Assembly: GCF_024129355.1 (NCBI RefSeq)
Contig: NZ_JAMXXP010000010.1
Span: forward strand, 1 to 64,000
From: Acinetobacter lwoffii
GTDB lineage: Bacteria > Pseudomonadota > Gammaproteobacteria > Pseudomonadales > Moraxellaceae
DNA length: 64,000 bases
Direction: 5' to 3'
Shown here: positions 29,523 to 41,828 of the stretch, piece by piece
How positions within the stretch are numbered: position 1 is the first letter of the stretch
How the letters are laid out: the number at the start of each line of letters is the position of its first letter
Translations under genes and position numbers: made by a program
The notes under the pieces: generated by a model
Databases searched by the model: none
Told to the model about the DNA's origin: nothing
What the model saw: only the letters and a program-made list of their open reading frames with translations

Positions 29523-30884
29523 TTACATTCTCATTGGGCCACGGCTATTGCCACCGCTTTTTGCTGCATCATTGGAGGTGTCAGAACCATCGGCAATCAC
29601 CACCTGATCACCACGTTTTAAACCTTTCAGCACTTGCGCAGTCGCACGGTTATTCAAGCCGATTAATACAGGGGTTGGTTTCGCAGTACCATCGGCTTGC
29701 AAGACACGAACCATGCCACGTTGTGCTTTACCTTGCTCAATCAATGCAAGTTCTGCTTCAGACAGGTTTAGACGCGCTGGACGTTCACCGGCAGGGCGAT
29801 TGCCTTGAGCCGATTCAGCTTCAGGACGTGATGCCGGACTGCCTTCACCGCGAGAACCCTCACCACGCGCTTCACCACGATTGGCACGGGGTGGACGGTT
29901 TGAACCTTGAATGGCCGCAGCAGGAATGGTCAGCACATTTTTGGCCTCATCCAGTACGATATAAACTTGCGCCGTCATATCAATACGCAATTTTCCATCT
30001 TCATTCGGGACATCGAACAATGCGTTGTAATACACCGCAGAACTTGACGATGAGCTTGAGGTATTGCTATCGGTATTAATTGAATTGGGTGCAGGCTCAA
30101 CCTGACGCAGTTTGGCGTAAATCTTTTTCTCGTTATTGCCTAAGGTAGTGAAATAAACCGTCTGACCTTCTTCAACTTTCATGACATCTGCTTCAGAAAT
30201 TTCAGCTTTAATGGTCATGGTGTCGAGTTTGGCCAGTTTAACAATGGTCGGCGCACTCTGGTTGGCATTCACGGTTTGACCTTCTTCAGTCACAATCGCC
30301 ACAATCGTGCCATCCATCGGGGCTACAATCTGGGTATAGCCAAGATCTTCTTTGGCAGTCGCCAGCGTCAAACGCGACTGTTCAATCTGTGCATTGATAG
30401 CGGTGATATCCGCTTGCGCCGTTTTATAGTTCGCAAATGCCGATTCCAGCTCTGAGCGAGAAGTGGCATCCTGTGCATACATGGCTTTCTGACGGTTGTA
30501 TTCAGCTTCAACTTTGGCCAGATTTGCCTGTCTTACTGCAAGTTGTGCCATCTGATTTTTAATGCTGGCTTCAGCGGTTTTTAAATCATTTTCCTGACGA
30601 ACGGAGTCAATCCGCGCAATCAGCTGACCTTGCTTGACCTGATCGCCCAGTTCTACATACATTTTTCTGACCTGACCCGAAACCTGCGCCCCCACGCTGA
30701 CCATCTTGGTCGCTTCCAGAATACCAGTCGCCAGTACAGAGCTTTCGATATCGCCTTGGGTGACTTCAGCCGTAATATATTGCGGAGGCTGTTCTTTGGG
30801 TTTGAGGAAGTACCACCCCGCAGCGATGAGCGCAATGGCAATCACGGCGGCCATAATCAATTTCGTCGGTTTTATTTTTGGCAT
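29523..30884 (-). CDS. macA: MacA periplasmic adaptor
   Basis: The membrane-fusion partner of MacB. 453 residues: an N-terminal membrane anchor (about residues 9-26), a biotinyl-lipoyl half-motif '[23 protein letters not shown]', a coiled-coil hairpin about 95-175, the second lipoyl half '[12 protein letters not shown]', and beta-barrel and membrane-proximal domains. Two inserts stand out: a run of seven Ser near residue 285, and an Arg/Gly/Glu/Pro-rich, probably disordered segment near 325-370. The start is the ATG at 30884; an in-frame TTG two codons upstream is possible. First gene of the operon, with a good promoter directly upstream. Confidence 0.95.
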   Translation of the reverse strand: MPKIKPTKLIMAAVIAIALIAAGWYFLKPKEQPPQYITAEVTQGDIESSVLATGILEATKMVSVGAQVSGQVRKMYVELGDQVKQGQLIARIDSVRQENDLKTAEASIKNQMAQLAVRQANLAKVEAEYNRQKAMYAQDATSRSELESAFANYKTAQADITAINAQIEQSRLTLATAKEDLGYTQIVAPMDGTIVAIVTEEGQTVNANQSAPTIVKLAKLDTMTIKAEISEADVMKVEEGQTVYFTTLGNNEKKIYAKLRQVEPAPNSINTDSNTSSSSSSSAVYYNALFDVPNEDGKLRIDMTAQVYIVLDEAKNVLTIPAAAIQGSNRPPRANRGEARGEGSRGEGSPASRPEAESAQGNRPAGERPARLNLSEAELALIEQGKAQRGMVRVLQADGTAKPTPVLIGLNNRATAQVLKGLKRGDQVVIADGSDTSNDAAKSGGNSRGPMRM

Positions 30885-30975
30885 GATCAATATCGGTTCA
30901 AAATCAGAGAATTGTGAACGATTATAAAAGCGAAATTAGGATAAATCGTGTATTTTTTTAAACTAATAGGAATGA

Positions 30976-31004
30976 TTATTATTTTATTTTTCTAATTTTG
31001 ACAA
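30976..31004 (-). promoter_or_regulatory. Predicted sigma-70 promoter of macA-macB-omf
   Basis: On the minus strand, TTGTCA (30999-31004) is followed after exactly 17 bases by TAATAA (30976-30981). It lies just past the holA stop and about 90 bases before macA. Predicted from sequence only. Confidence 0.6.
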
Positions 31005-31008
31005 AGAC

Positions 31009-31995
31009 TTAGTGAAATAGGGGCTTGCCACAGATACTGGAAATCGCCTGTAGTACCAAATGCTCCGGATTTTCATGTCCGAGTCCTTTAATTGAGGCAT
31101 CAATTCTTAATAATAACCGCGGCCAGGCCAGAAAAGTCTGTGGGCTGAGACGGCGCAAGGCTTGTTGATATAACCCGACTTTGGTTTTCCAGATCCCGAT
31201 TTGCAAGGCATTTTGCGGTTGTTCAAACAGCTGCATCAACAGACGCATTTCCTTGCTGAGACTCCATAAAATCAGGCTCATCGGTTCACCTGAAACGACT
31301 AGATACTGAAAAATTTTGATCGACTGGGAAAGATTACCTTGTAGCAGGGCATCGCTCAAATCATAGGTGCTATAACGTGACTGATCTTGTAAACATGCAT
31401 ATAAATGATCAACCTGAATGATATCGACTTCAGCAAAGGTATCGCTAACCCGCATCAGGCTGTTCTTTGCTGCAAGCAGGTTGTGCTCATGATGTTGTTC
31501 CAGCCATTGCCAGGCATCATTGGCTAAACGAATGCCGAGTTTTTCAGCTTCAATACCCAGAATCTGCTGCCGGTCTTTTGGATAATTGGCCACCAGCGAA
31601 ACATTCACACCATTGGCATCAATCAGCTGAAAGAAACTGGATTTCAGGCTATTACTATCCTGTTTGGGCATCATCACCAACAGCAGGTTTTGTTCATTAT
31701 GCTGCAAATAGTTTTTCAGTAACTTGATTGCGCTGGCATCCGGTTTGATATTGCCATGTACTTCAATCGCCAACTGGGTTGAAAACAGCGACAAGCTGTT
31801 CAAGGCATTAAAGACGGTTTTCCAGTCGGCGACCGAACTAATGTCATAGCGTTGACGTTCAATGTCCTGCTTTTGCCAGCTGGCCCGAAAGGCATCAATT
31901 AAATTCTGTTCCAGCAAAGGCTCTTGACCATGCAAGACCCAAGCACCGCGAGCTTCATCGACACGTTTCAGGGCTTGCAGATAATCAAGTTTCAT
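31009..31995 (-). CDS. holA: DNA polymerase III subunit delta
   Basis: The clamp-loader subunit that opens the beta sliding clamp. 328 residues, with the family's N-terminal 'WVLHGQEPLLEQNLIDAF' near 18-35 (a degenerate AAA+ P-loop region), 'LLLVMMPKQD' near 105, and the C-terminal helical domain ending 'VLQAISSICGKPLFH'. Nine bases downstream of lptE and in the leuS-lptE-holA order that is widely conserved in gammaproteobacteria. Confidence 0.94.
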   Translation of the reverse strand: MKLDYLQALKRVDEARGAWVLHGQEPLLEQNLIDAFRASWQKQDIERQRYDISSVADWKTVFNALNSLSLFSTQLAIEVHGNIKPDASAIKLLKNYLQHNEQNLLLVMMPKQDSNSLKSSFFQLIDANGVNVSLVANYPKDRQQILGIEAEKLGIRLANDAWQWLEQHHEHNLLAAKNSLMRVSDTFAEVDIIQVDHLYACLQDQSRYSTYDLSDALLQGNLSQSIKIFQYLVVSGEPMSLILWSLSKEMRLLMQLFEQPQNALQIGIWKTKVGLYQQALRRLSPQTFLAWPRLLLRIDASIKGLGHENPEHLVLQAISSICGKPLFH

Positions 31996-32004
31996 AAAGA
32001 GGTC

Positions 32005-32538
32005 TTATTGAGCAGGTTGCGCTGAGGTATTTTGTTTGGCTAAGGGTAAGCGGTTCGATGAAATCTGACGCGCGATCTGCTGCGCCACATCATCAATAAT
32101 GACCTGATTCAGATATTTTTGTTCCTGGTCATCGGTGTTGACCGTTTCAATATCATATTGATACGTACGTGTTGCCACGACAGTGCGTGGTTCAGTGATC
32201 GGATTGCCTTGTGCATCTTCAATCCGGAAAGTCACGTTTAAACGTAACAAGGTTTCAACCAGTTTACCGTTCAGTTCCAGACGGCGAGGGGTGTAATCCA
32301 GGACACGTAACACATAAGCATTGGGTGCATTACTCAGCTGTACGCCTGCAGCACCGAGGTAAACTGCCAGTTTCTCTTGCAGTTCTTCAGTATTGGGCGG
32401 TAAAGACAGGCTCATGACAGAGTAAGCAACAGGGGCGGAGCTCGGATTGGTTCCTTTCAGATGAAAGCCACAGCCGACTAAGCCTGCACTCAGACCACAA
32501 GTTAAAACAATTGCTGCTAAATGTTTGCCCAAATGCAT
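32005..32538 (-). CDS. lptE: LPS-assembly lipoprotein LptE
   Basis: An outer-membrane lipoprotein that plugs the LptD barrel for LPS or LOS insertion. 177 residues with lipobox 'LVGC' (Cys23) followed by 'GFHLKG', the LptE hallmark, then 'LDYTPRRLELNGK' near residue 90 and 'TYQYD' near 125. The frame is open upstream to 32601, but the ATG at 32538 has a GAGGG ribosome binding site and puts the signal peptide first. Sits between leuS and holA; a 207-base gap with a hairpin and a dispersed repeat separates it from leuS. Confidence 0.94.
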   Translation of the reverse strand: MHLGKHLAAIVLTCGLSAGLVGCGFHLKGTNPSSAPVAYSVMSLSLPPNTEELQEKLAVYLGAAGVQLSNAPNAYVLRVLDYTPRRLELNGKLVETLLRLNVTFRIEDAQGNPITEPRTVVATRTYQYDIETVNTDDQEQKYLNQVIIDDVAQQIARQISSNRLPLAKQNTSAQPAQ

Positions 32539-32598
32539 GTGTTGCCCTCTATGCTTCCCGAAGGGGAATATTTGAAATCCTGAACTGGATTGTAAATT

Positions 32599-32627
32599 CA
32601 AAGCCCGTTGGCTGGCAACGGGCTTTG
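32599..32627. other. Perfect inverted repeat in the leuS-lptE gap
   Basis: CAAAGCCCGTTG (32599-32610) pairs perfectly with CAACGGGCTTTG (32616-32627), loop of five bases. On the minus strand, the direction of transcription, no T run follows, so it is not a clear terminator. It may stabilise or process the RNA or act as a weak attenuator between leuS and lptE. Confidence 0.75.
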
Positions 32628-32652
32628 TTTGGGAATTGTGAAATCCTTCAGA

Positions 32653-32738
32653 AAATTCCTTCTCCCTCTGGGAGAAGGTTAGGATGAGGGGTTATATATT
32701 TACCTCTCCCTAACCCTCTCCTGAAAGGAGAGGGAATG
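32653..32738. repeat. Intergenic palindromic repeat, REP-like, second copy
   Basis: A CT/AG-rich block in the gap between leuS and lptE. The module CCTTCTCCCTCTGGGAG... at about 32653-32687 matches the module at 19701-19737. It is followed by a palindromic part, CCCTCTCCTGAAAGGAGAGGG, near 32714-32734. Two related copies within 13 kb, both strictly intergenic, suggest a dispersed repeat family. Confidence 0.68.
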
Positions 32739-32745
32739 TAAGGAC

Positions 32746-35382
<2,637 letters not shown>

Positions 35383-35491
35383 TTACGGTGAAAAAAGTCT
35401 GTTGCACAGCATAGCGCAAAATGCACCTAAAAGTGAATTTTGCGCAGGCATTTCCCTAAGAAAAAATGATCAGTTCCATAGTGGAGGTCGC

Positions 35492-35842
35492 TTATAAAGC
35501 CACTGCGCGATTTTTCGATTGTTCTAAGGCTTCGTTGGCTTCACGTTGCTGCTGATCCTGATTCTCAGGAATTTGAGGCTGTTGCAGTTGTTCTTGAGCG
35601 CTATTTTCTGTTTGCACTTCAGTTTCATTCGTTCTAGGCGGTGTCGGTGCCGAGTTTTTCCAGCCATAGGTATCGACAGTTGTGGCTTTTTTCGCTGTTT
35701 TCGGGGGCGGTGTTTTCGTATAGTGTGTGGTGCCCTTGGCATCGACCCATTTATAATACTGGATTGCTGAAGCACTGCTGCTACAGATGCCCAGAGAAAT
35801 TGCACAACTCAGACTTAAGGCAGTTAAAAAAGATATTTTCAT
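35492..35842 (-). CDS. Exported DUF4124 domain protein
   Basis: A 116-residue secreted or periplasmic protein: a signal peptide (about residues 1-26, ending 'SSSASA'), then the DUF4124 block 'YYKWVDAKGTTHYTKTPPP', then a polar Gln/Glu-rich tail likely to be disordered or helical. The function of DUF4124 is unknown. The ATG at 35842 follows GAGG and puts the signal peptide first; the frame extends upstream to 35902 without a ribosome binding site. Isolated between leuS and the ilv operon. Confidence 0.82.
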   Translation of the reverse strand: MKISFLTALSLSCAISLGICSSSASAIQYYKWVDAKGTTHYTKTPPPKTAKKATTVDTYGWKNSAPTPPRTNETEVQTENSAQEQLQQPQIPENQDQQQREANEALEQSKNRAVAL

Positions 35843-36424
35843 TGTTTTTGAGCCTCTGTGTTCTAGCCATAAAATACTACAAAACATTGTAGTGATTTTC
35901 ACAGTAAAAATAATGAATTTTTATTCGCTCTATTCATGATCAAGGGTCGAACAGCTTCTGCATCTCGTTTGTAGAGGTGGTGAGCAAATTTTCAGACACA
36001 AAATTTATTGATAAACAACTTCACTGGATTTATTAAAAATTCATTCATTTTTTTTATATAAGACATACTAAAAATTTATAAAATTAAATATATAAGTTTA
36101 TGAATTTTATTGGATTAAATATTATTAGATTAATTCTTTATTACTGTCCTTGCTCTAGATTGCTGTTAAAAACAGCAAATCAGGTATTTTAAAGCGCATA
36201 TTGCCTGTTTTTTAAACTTGACTTTAAAGCCTGAAAACACAAGAATGCTGCAATAGTTTTATATGCCTTAATCGATCACCCTTCGACTAAGTGTCATTTC
36301 ATGCAGTGGGCGATTTCTCTAGCCGAGAAATTGAACAAAGCTAAGCAAAATATGTTTATCCCAACATGTTTTAGATCCCGTATTGCTCGAACAGCGAAGA
36401 GATCAGATTTTTTTTCCTATTGCT
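35843..36424. other. Long intergenic region before ilvI, nothing recognised
   Basis: About 580 bases, very AT-rich from 35990 to 36150. I found no open frame with a ribosome binding site, no tRNA, and no repeat shared with the rest of the window. The part next to ilvI carries its promoter and leader, listed separately. Confidence 0.55.
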
Positions 36425-36454
36425 TTGAAAACTATGAAATTTGTGTGCTATAAC
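36425..36454 (+). promoter_or_regulatory. Predicted sigma-70 promoter of ilvI-ilvH
   Basis: TTGAAA (36425-36430) and TATAAC (36449-36454) are separated by 18 bases, with TGTG just before the -10 hexamer. A start near 36461 would give a leader of about 70 bases. Sequence prediction only. Confidence 0.6.
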
Positions 36455-36472
36455 AGTGCAGACAGTTAACAA

Positions 36473-36508
36473 ATGAAACACTGCAAATGCCTCCCATTTG
36501 TGCAGTGA
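36473..36508 (+). other. Leader hairpin overlapping an 11-codon open frame upstream of ilvI
   Basis: CACTGCA (36479-36485) pairs with TGCAGTG (36501-36507), with a further AATG/CATT pairing inside a 2-base bulge. The same stretch reads ATG to TGA as the peptide MKHCKCLPFVQ. No ribosome binding site precedes this ATG, and there is no run of Leu, Val or Ile codons, so a classical attenuator is not supported. Confidence 0.4.
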
Positions 36509-36529
36509 ATAATATTAGGGTGAATCACG

Positions 36530-38257
36530 TTGGAACTTCTATCTGGTGGTGAAATGCTTGTTCGCGCATTAGCGGACGAAGGCGTTGAACATGTTTTTGG
36601 ATACCCAGGCGGCGCAGTTCTTCATATTTATGATGCGCTATTTCAACAAGACAAAATCAATCATTATCTCGTACGTCACGAACAAGCTGCCGGTCACATG
36701 GCGGATGCTTACTCACGCGTCACAGGTAAGACCGGTGTGGTGCTGGTGACCTCAGGTCCGGGTGCAACCAATACGGTAACGCCAATTGCAACGGCCTATA
36801 TGGACTCAATCCCGATGGTGATTTTGTCAGGTCAGGTTGCGAGTCATCTGATTGGTGAAGATGCATTCCAGGAAACCGATATGGTCGGCATTTCACGTCC
36901 AATCGTGAAGCATAGTTTCCAGGTGCGTCATGCCAGCGAAATTCCTGCAATCATCAAAAAAGCATTCTATATCGCGTCATCTGGTCGTCCAGGCCCTGTC
37001 GTAATTGATATTCCTAAAGATGCGACCAATCCTGCAGAAAAATTTGCTTACGAATACCCGGAAAAAGTGAAGATGCGTTCGTATCAGCCACCGTTTCGTG
37101 GTCACTCAGGTCAAATTCGTAAAGCGATTGAAGAATTAGTCAATGCTAAGCGCCCAGTAATTTATTCGGGTGGTGGTGTGGTTCAAGGCAATGCATCTGC
37201 ACAATTGACAGAGCTTGCGCATCTATTGGGCTATCCGGTAACCAATACCTTAATGGGCTTGGGCGCATTCCCGGGTGATGATGAACAGTTCATCGGTATG
37301 CTCGGTATGCACGGTACTTATGAAGCCAACATGACCATGCACAATGCAGATGTGATTCTGTGTGTAGGCGCGCGCTTCGATGACCGTGTCACCAACAATC
37401 CGGCAAAATTCTGTCTGAATGCCAAAGTGATTCATATTGACATCGACCCGGCGACGATTTCAAAAACCATTATGGCGCACATTCCAATTGTCGGTGCGGT
37501 AGAGCCGGTATTGACTGAAATGTTGAACCAGTTGAAACAGCTCAATGTTTCCAAGCCAAATCCTGAAGTGATTGCGGCATGGTGGTCTCAGATTAATGAA
37601 TGGCGCAAAGTGCATGGCGGTCGTTATGAAGCGGGTGTTGATGGCGTGATGAAGCCACAACAAGTGGTTCAGGCATTGGATAAAGTGACCAATGGCGAAG
37701 CGATCATTACTTCTGATGTCGGTCAGCATCAGATGTTTGGTGCGATGTATTACAAATACAAACGTCCACGTCAATGGATCAACTCAGGTGGTCTAGGCAC
37801 CATGGGTGTGGGCTTGCCGTATGCAATGGCTGCGAAGCTTGCATACCCGGAACAGCAAGTGGTGTGTATCACCGGTGAAGCATCGATTCAGATGTGTATC
37901 CAGGAACTGTCGACCTGTAAGCAATATGGCCTGAATGTAAAAATCCTGTGCCTGAATAACCAGTCTTTAGGGATGGTGAAGCAGTGGCAAGATATGAACT
38001 ATGAAGGACGTCATTCAAGTTCTTATGTAGATTCATTGCCTGATTTTGCCAAACTGATGGAAGCCTATGGTCATGTCGGTATTCAGATTAATCATGCCGA
38101 TGAGCTAGAGTCGAAGCTTGCAGAAGCGATGGCGATTAACGACAAGTGCGTATTTATTAACGTTATGGTAGATCGTACCGAGCACGTTTATCCGATGTTG
38201 ATTGCGGGTCAGTCGATGCAGGATATGTGGTTGGCTAAAGGGGAGCGCACGAAATGA
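36530..38257 (+). CDS. ilvI: Acetolactate synthase large subunit
   Basis: TPP-dependent condensation of two pyruvates (or pyruvate and 2-oxobutyrate), the first committed step to valine, leucine and isoleucine. 575 residues. Catalytic Glu51 lies in '[13 protein letters not shown]'; the FAD-binding middle domain is about 190-340; the TPP-binding C-domain carries 'ITGEASIQM' ... '[12 protein letters not shown]', with GEA where many relatives have GDG. I recall the same GEA in other Acinetobacter copies, so it is not a lesion. The start codon is TTG, preceded by TAGGGTG. The ATG seven codons in (36554) is a possible alternative but would remove the conserved 'LLSGGEML'. The stop overlaps ilvH. 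Confidence 0.96.
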   Translation: MELLSGGEMLVRALADEGVEHVFGYPGGAVLHIYDALFQQDKINHYLVRHEQAAGHMADAYSRVTGKTGVVLVTSGPGATNTVTPIATAYMDSIPMVILSGQVASHLIGEDAFQETDMVGISRPIVKHSFQVRHASEIPAIIKKAFYIASSGRPGPVVIDIPKDATNPAEKFAYEYPEKVKMRSYQPPFRGHSGQIRKAIEELVNAKRPVIYSGGGVVQGNASAQLTELAHLLGYPVTNTLMGLGAFPGDDEQFIGMLGMHGTYEANMTMHNADVILCVGARFDDRVTNNPAKFCLNAKVIHIDIDPATISKTIMAHIPIVGAVEPVLTEMLNQLKQLNVSKPNPEVIAAWWSQINEWRKVHGGRYEAGVDGVMKPQQVVQALDKVTNGEAIITSDVGQHQMFGAMYYKYKRPRQWINSGGLGTMGVGLPYAMAAKLAYPEQQVVCITGEASIQMCIQELSTCKQYGLNVKILCLNNQSLGMVKQWQDMNYEGRHSSSYVDSLPDFAKLMEAYGHVGIQINHADELESKLAEAMAINDKCVFINVMVDRTEHVYPMLIAGQSMQDMWLAKGERTK

Positions 38258-38745
38258 GACATATTATCTCTGTACTCGTAGAAAACGAATCAGGCGCGCT
38301 TTCCCGTTTAGTGGGTTTGTTCTCACAGCGTGGCTACAATATCGAAACATTGAATGTTGCGCCAACTGAAGATCCAACGCTTTCACGTTTGACATTGACC
38401 ACTTATGGTGATGATCACAAGATTGAGCAAATTACCAAACAGCTTAACAAGTTGGTTGAAGTGGTGAAAGTGGTTGACCTGTCTGAAGGTGCACATATTG
38501 AGCGTGAATTGATGCTGATTAAAGTCAAAGCATTGGGTTCATCGCGTGACGAAATCAAACGTACGGCAGATATTTTCCGTGGTCAGATTGTCGATGTAAC
38601 ACCAACGACCTATACCATTCAAATCGCGGGTACCACTGAAAAAGTGGATGCGTTTATTGATGCACTTGCAGAACACACGATTTTAGAAGTGGTTCGTTCA
38701 GGTGTATCAGGTATCGCACGCGGCGAAAAAGTACTCACCATCTAA
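38254..38745 (+). CDS. ilvH: Acetolactate synthase small regulatory subunit
   Basis: The ACT-domain regulatory subunit that confers valine feedback on the large subunit. 163 residues: N-terminal ACT domain '[26 protein letters not shown]' region at 4-30 and C-terminal ferredoxin-like domain with 'ELMLIKVKA' near 85. ATGA overlap with ilvI gives translational coupling and fixed stoichiometry. Followed by a 106-base gap with an inverted repeat before ilvC. Confidence 0.97.
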   Translation: MRHIISVLVENESGALSRLVGLFSQRGYNIETLNVAPTEDPTLSRLTLTTYGDDHKIEQITKQLNKLVEVVKVVDLSEGAHIERELMLIKVKALGSSRDEIKRTADIFRGQIVDVTPTTYTIQIAGTTEKVDAFIDALAEHTILEVVRSGVSGIARGEKVLTI

Positions 38746-38781
38746 ATTTTAAGTATTTCCTCATCTGAATAAGAAGAGGGT

Positions 38782-38816
38782 ATCAGGCAATGTAAATTTA
38801 AGGGTCATTGCCTGAT
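38782..38816. other. Inverted repeat between ilvH and ilvC
   Basis: ATCAGGCAATG (38782-38792) pairs perfectly over 11 bases with CATTGCCTGAT (38806-38816), loop 13 bases. No T run follows, so it is not a standard terminator. It may be an RNA-processing or stability element that sets ilvC expression apart from ilvIH. Confidence 0.65.
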
Positions 38817-38839
38817 TTAAACAGACAAACAAGCATTAA

Positions 38840-39868
<1,029 letters not shown>

Positions 39869-39895
39869 TTTCTCGAATCAATTGATTTGAATGCG

Positions 39896-39925
39896 AAAAC
39901 CCACTTAATTTGAGTGGGTTTTTTA
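39896..39925 (+). terminator. Rho-independent terminator of ilvC
   Basis: AAAACCCACT (39896-39905) pairs with AGTGGGTTTT (39913-39922), followed by further T. Confidence 0.9.
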
Positions 39926-39945
39926 TTTCTATGTTTACGTGCCTG

Positions 39946-39979
39946 AAAAAATGGGAAAGCAGTGCTTTCCCATTTTTTT
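39946..39979. terminator. Second, stronger hairpin after ilvC
   Basis: A 15-base perfect stem, AAAAAATGGGAAAGC (39946-39960) with GCTTTCCCATTTTTT (39964-39978), loop AGT, ending in T. It lies between the ilvC terminator and the duplicated ilvC end. Confidence 0.88.
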
Positions 39980-39980
39980 C

Positions 39981-40028
39981 ATATCTTGGAGCCAAGCAAA
40001 CAAAATCGTTGATAAATAGAAAAACTAA
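39981..40028 (+). pseudogene. Remnant of a second ilvC 3' end
   Basis: Positions 39981-40047 align without gaps, at an offset of exactly 160, to the end of ilvC and the bases just after its stop codon. Over the last 16 codons the amino acid reading is [22 protein letters not shown] against [19 protein letters not shown]. One GAG has become TAG, and several changes are synonymous (GCG/GCA, GTA/GTT). The copy is diverged, so it is not a recent tandem duplication. It has no promoter or start of its own. Most likely a scar of recombination with ilvC-flanking DNA from another strain. Confidence 0.85.
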
Positions 40029-40056
40029 TCTCTTGATTGGCTGATTTTTATGCTAT

Positions 40057-40085
40057 AAAAGCCCTGCGAAAGCGGGGTTTTTTAT
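40057..40085 (+). terminator. Terminator following the ilvC remnant
   Basis: GCCCTGC (40061-40067) pairs with GCGGGGT (40072-40078) with wobbles, loop GAAA, then six T. It occupies the position a terminator would have behind an intact ilvC. Confidence 0.87.
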
Positions 40086-40097
40086 TGGATAAGAATA

Positions 40098-40928
40098 ATG
40101 ATTTTATATAAATATATGAGCTTTGATGATGCTCTTTTAACCTTAAATAATCGGAAATTAGCTTTTTCGCATTTAGAGGATTTTAATGATCCGTTCGAAT
40201 GTACAACATTAGGCTTGTATGATCATGTAATTTCAAAGCGAAATTCTAATGAGGTTTTGTAGCAGAAGTTTTCCAGAAAGTATTTAATTACATGTGTAAC
40301 TAAACAGCCATTAAATCCATTGATGTGGGCACATTATGCAGATAGCCATAATGGTGTAGTAATTGGAATTGACGTAAATAAAGCTGGATTGAATGATGCT
40401 GATAAATTCATTATTACAGCAGACTGTGGTTCAGTCACATATTTAAGTGAAGAGCCGAAAAGCTTAAATCGATGTACTGTTGAATTTTTGAATAATGTTG
40501 AAAATTTAACTTGGGGAAAAGATAAAGAAATATTGAAACAAGCGCTACTTAATAAAATGCATTTTTGGAAGTATGAAGAAGAGGTAAGAATTGTGAAAAA
40601 AATTTCACCTTATATTTCTACCTATCATATACCACGTCAACGAAAGTATAATTTTGATGGTCAAGTATGGCGGAAAATTACACCAGGATTTAAACCAATT
40701 TATACATTGGAAATAAATCCTGATGCCTTTGTTGATGTAATATTTGGATTAGGTTCATACCGGAAATTAAGACGTTCACAAGAAAAAGAAACTAATACTT
40801 GGAATCCTGATAATATAGAAAAATTAGATCGGTTATATAACCTTTGTAGAAGTTTGAGTTTACCTGTATTTAAAGTAGATAAAGATTATGATAGGTGGGG
40901 TCTTACACGTAAAAATATTGATATTTAA
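40098..40928 (+). pseudogene. DUF2971 gene interrupted by an amber codon
   Basis: From the ATG at 40098 the reading frame runs 'MILYKYMSFDDALLTLNNRKLAFSHL' (split here for length: the key block is 'FSHLEDFNDPFE'), reaches TAG at 40260-40262 (codon 55), and continues in the same frame to 40928. The downstream part contains 'NPLMWAHYADSHNGVVIGID' and 'KYEEEVRI', the hallmarks of DUF2971, a family of unknown function often found in accessory and defence-related regions. Full length would be about 276 residues. A 202-residue product could start at the internal ATG at 40320, but it would lack the conserved N-terminal block. Probably a decayed gene; a sequencing error cannot be excluded. Confidence 0.8.
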
Positions 40929-41818
40929 AAATATTAAGTAATAATATTGGTTTTAAAGCATAGTATGTGTTCTAAATTTCCACTTCATTTTTCTTTTCAA
41001 AAAATGAAGTATAGCCAGCGTAAAAACTCATTCTTATTGATCATGTCCACACTCAATTTTTTATTATTTGATTTGTATAAATCAGTTATTGAACTGTAAT
41101 TGTACGACCTCTAAAAAAAATCAATTAAAAAATATTGAAATAAACATCACTAAACTTATTTTTACCTTGAGGTCAATCAAAAAAATATTTATTAGAATAT
41201 AAATTTTGAAATTAAATTTTTAAATATTAAAATTGTTGATAAATTAAATTAATAGTAATTAAAATTTAATAATATTATAAAATTAATTATTTACTTTGTT
41301 AAATTTTTATACTCTAGGTTCAATATATGCTTTGTGTTGTTTGATTGTAATTTTTTGTTTAGCTGAAAAATATTAAACTTTTATGATGCTGTAAAAATAA
41401 CTATAAAAAATAAAAAAAATAATTTTTTTAAAGGGTGGTATCTGGAAATTGTAAGCATTTGTAAGATTTATTTCCAATTTAAATTGAGTAATTTGAAAAA
41501 ATAATTATATCAATGTCTTGTGGGTATTTTTATCTATTAAATGAAGTGTGGTGAAAGTATGGAATGCTTATAATTTTAAATGGATTGTATTTGTAATAAT
41601 TTATATATAAGTCTAAGTGCTTATAAAACAAATAAATATATAGATGGATGATTTTATAAAAATATAGGCGGCTATATTGTGAATATTAAAGCTTTGTACG
41701 CTAATGAAAATAATCGCACTAATATGAGTCTGCGCTTAGAAAAATAGCTCTGAATTCTAAGAGTTGGGATATAAGCGTTAAAAATAAAAGAAAAATATAT
41801 TCTTTTAAAAAAAGAAAT
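40929..41818. other. Very AT-rich non-coding stretch upstream of the pilus locus
   Basis: About 890 bases made largely of A and T, clearly more so than the core genes on either side. I found no credible gene. The only feature is a 23-codon frame from GTG at 41679 to TAG at 41747 without known similarity. Such DNA is a typical target of H-NS-type silencing and probably carries the regulatory region of the pilus operon, but no promoter could be singled out. Confidence 0.6.
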
Positions 41819-41828
41819 GGAGAAAAAT

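Noticed and set aside
30960..30990. Possible Fur box over the macA promoter (AATAATCATT core)
   Set aside because: About 13 of 19 positions fit the consensus, but the stretch is nearly all A and T and the outer positions do not match. MacAB is not a typical iron-regulated system.
37880..37975. Lesion in the TPP motif of ilvI (GEA instead of GDG)
   Set aside because: The rest of the motif, including the paired Asn residues, is intact, and the same form occurs in other Acinetobacter large subunits as I recall them.
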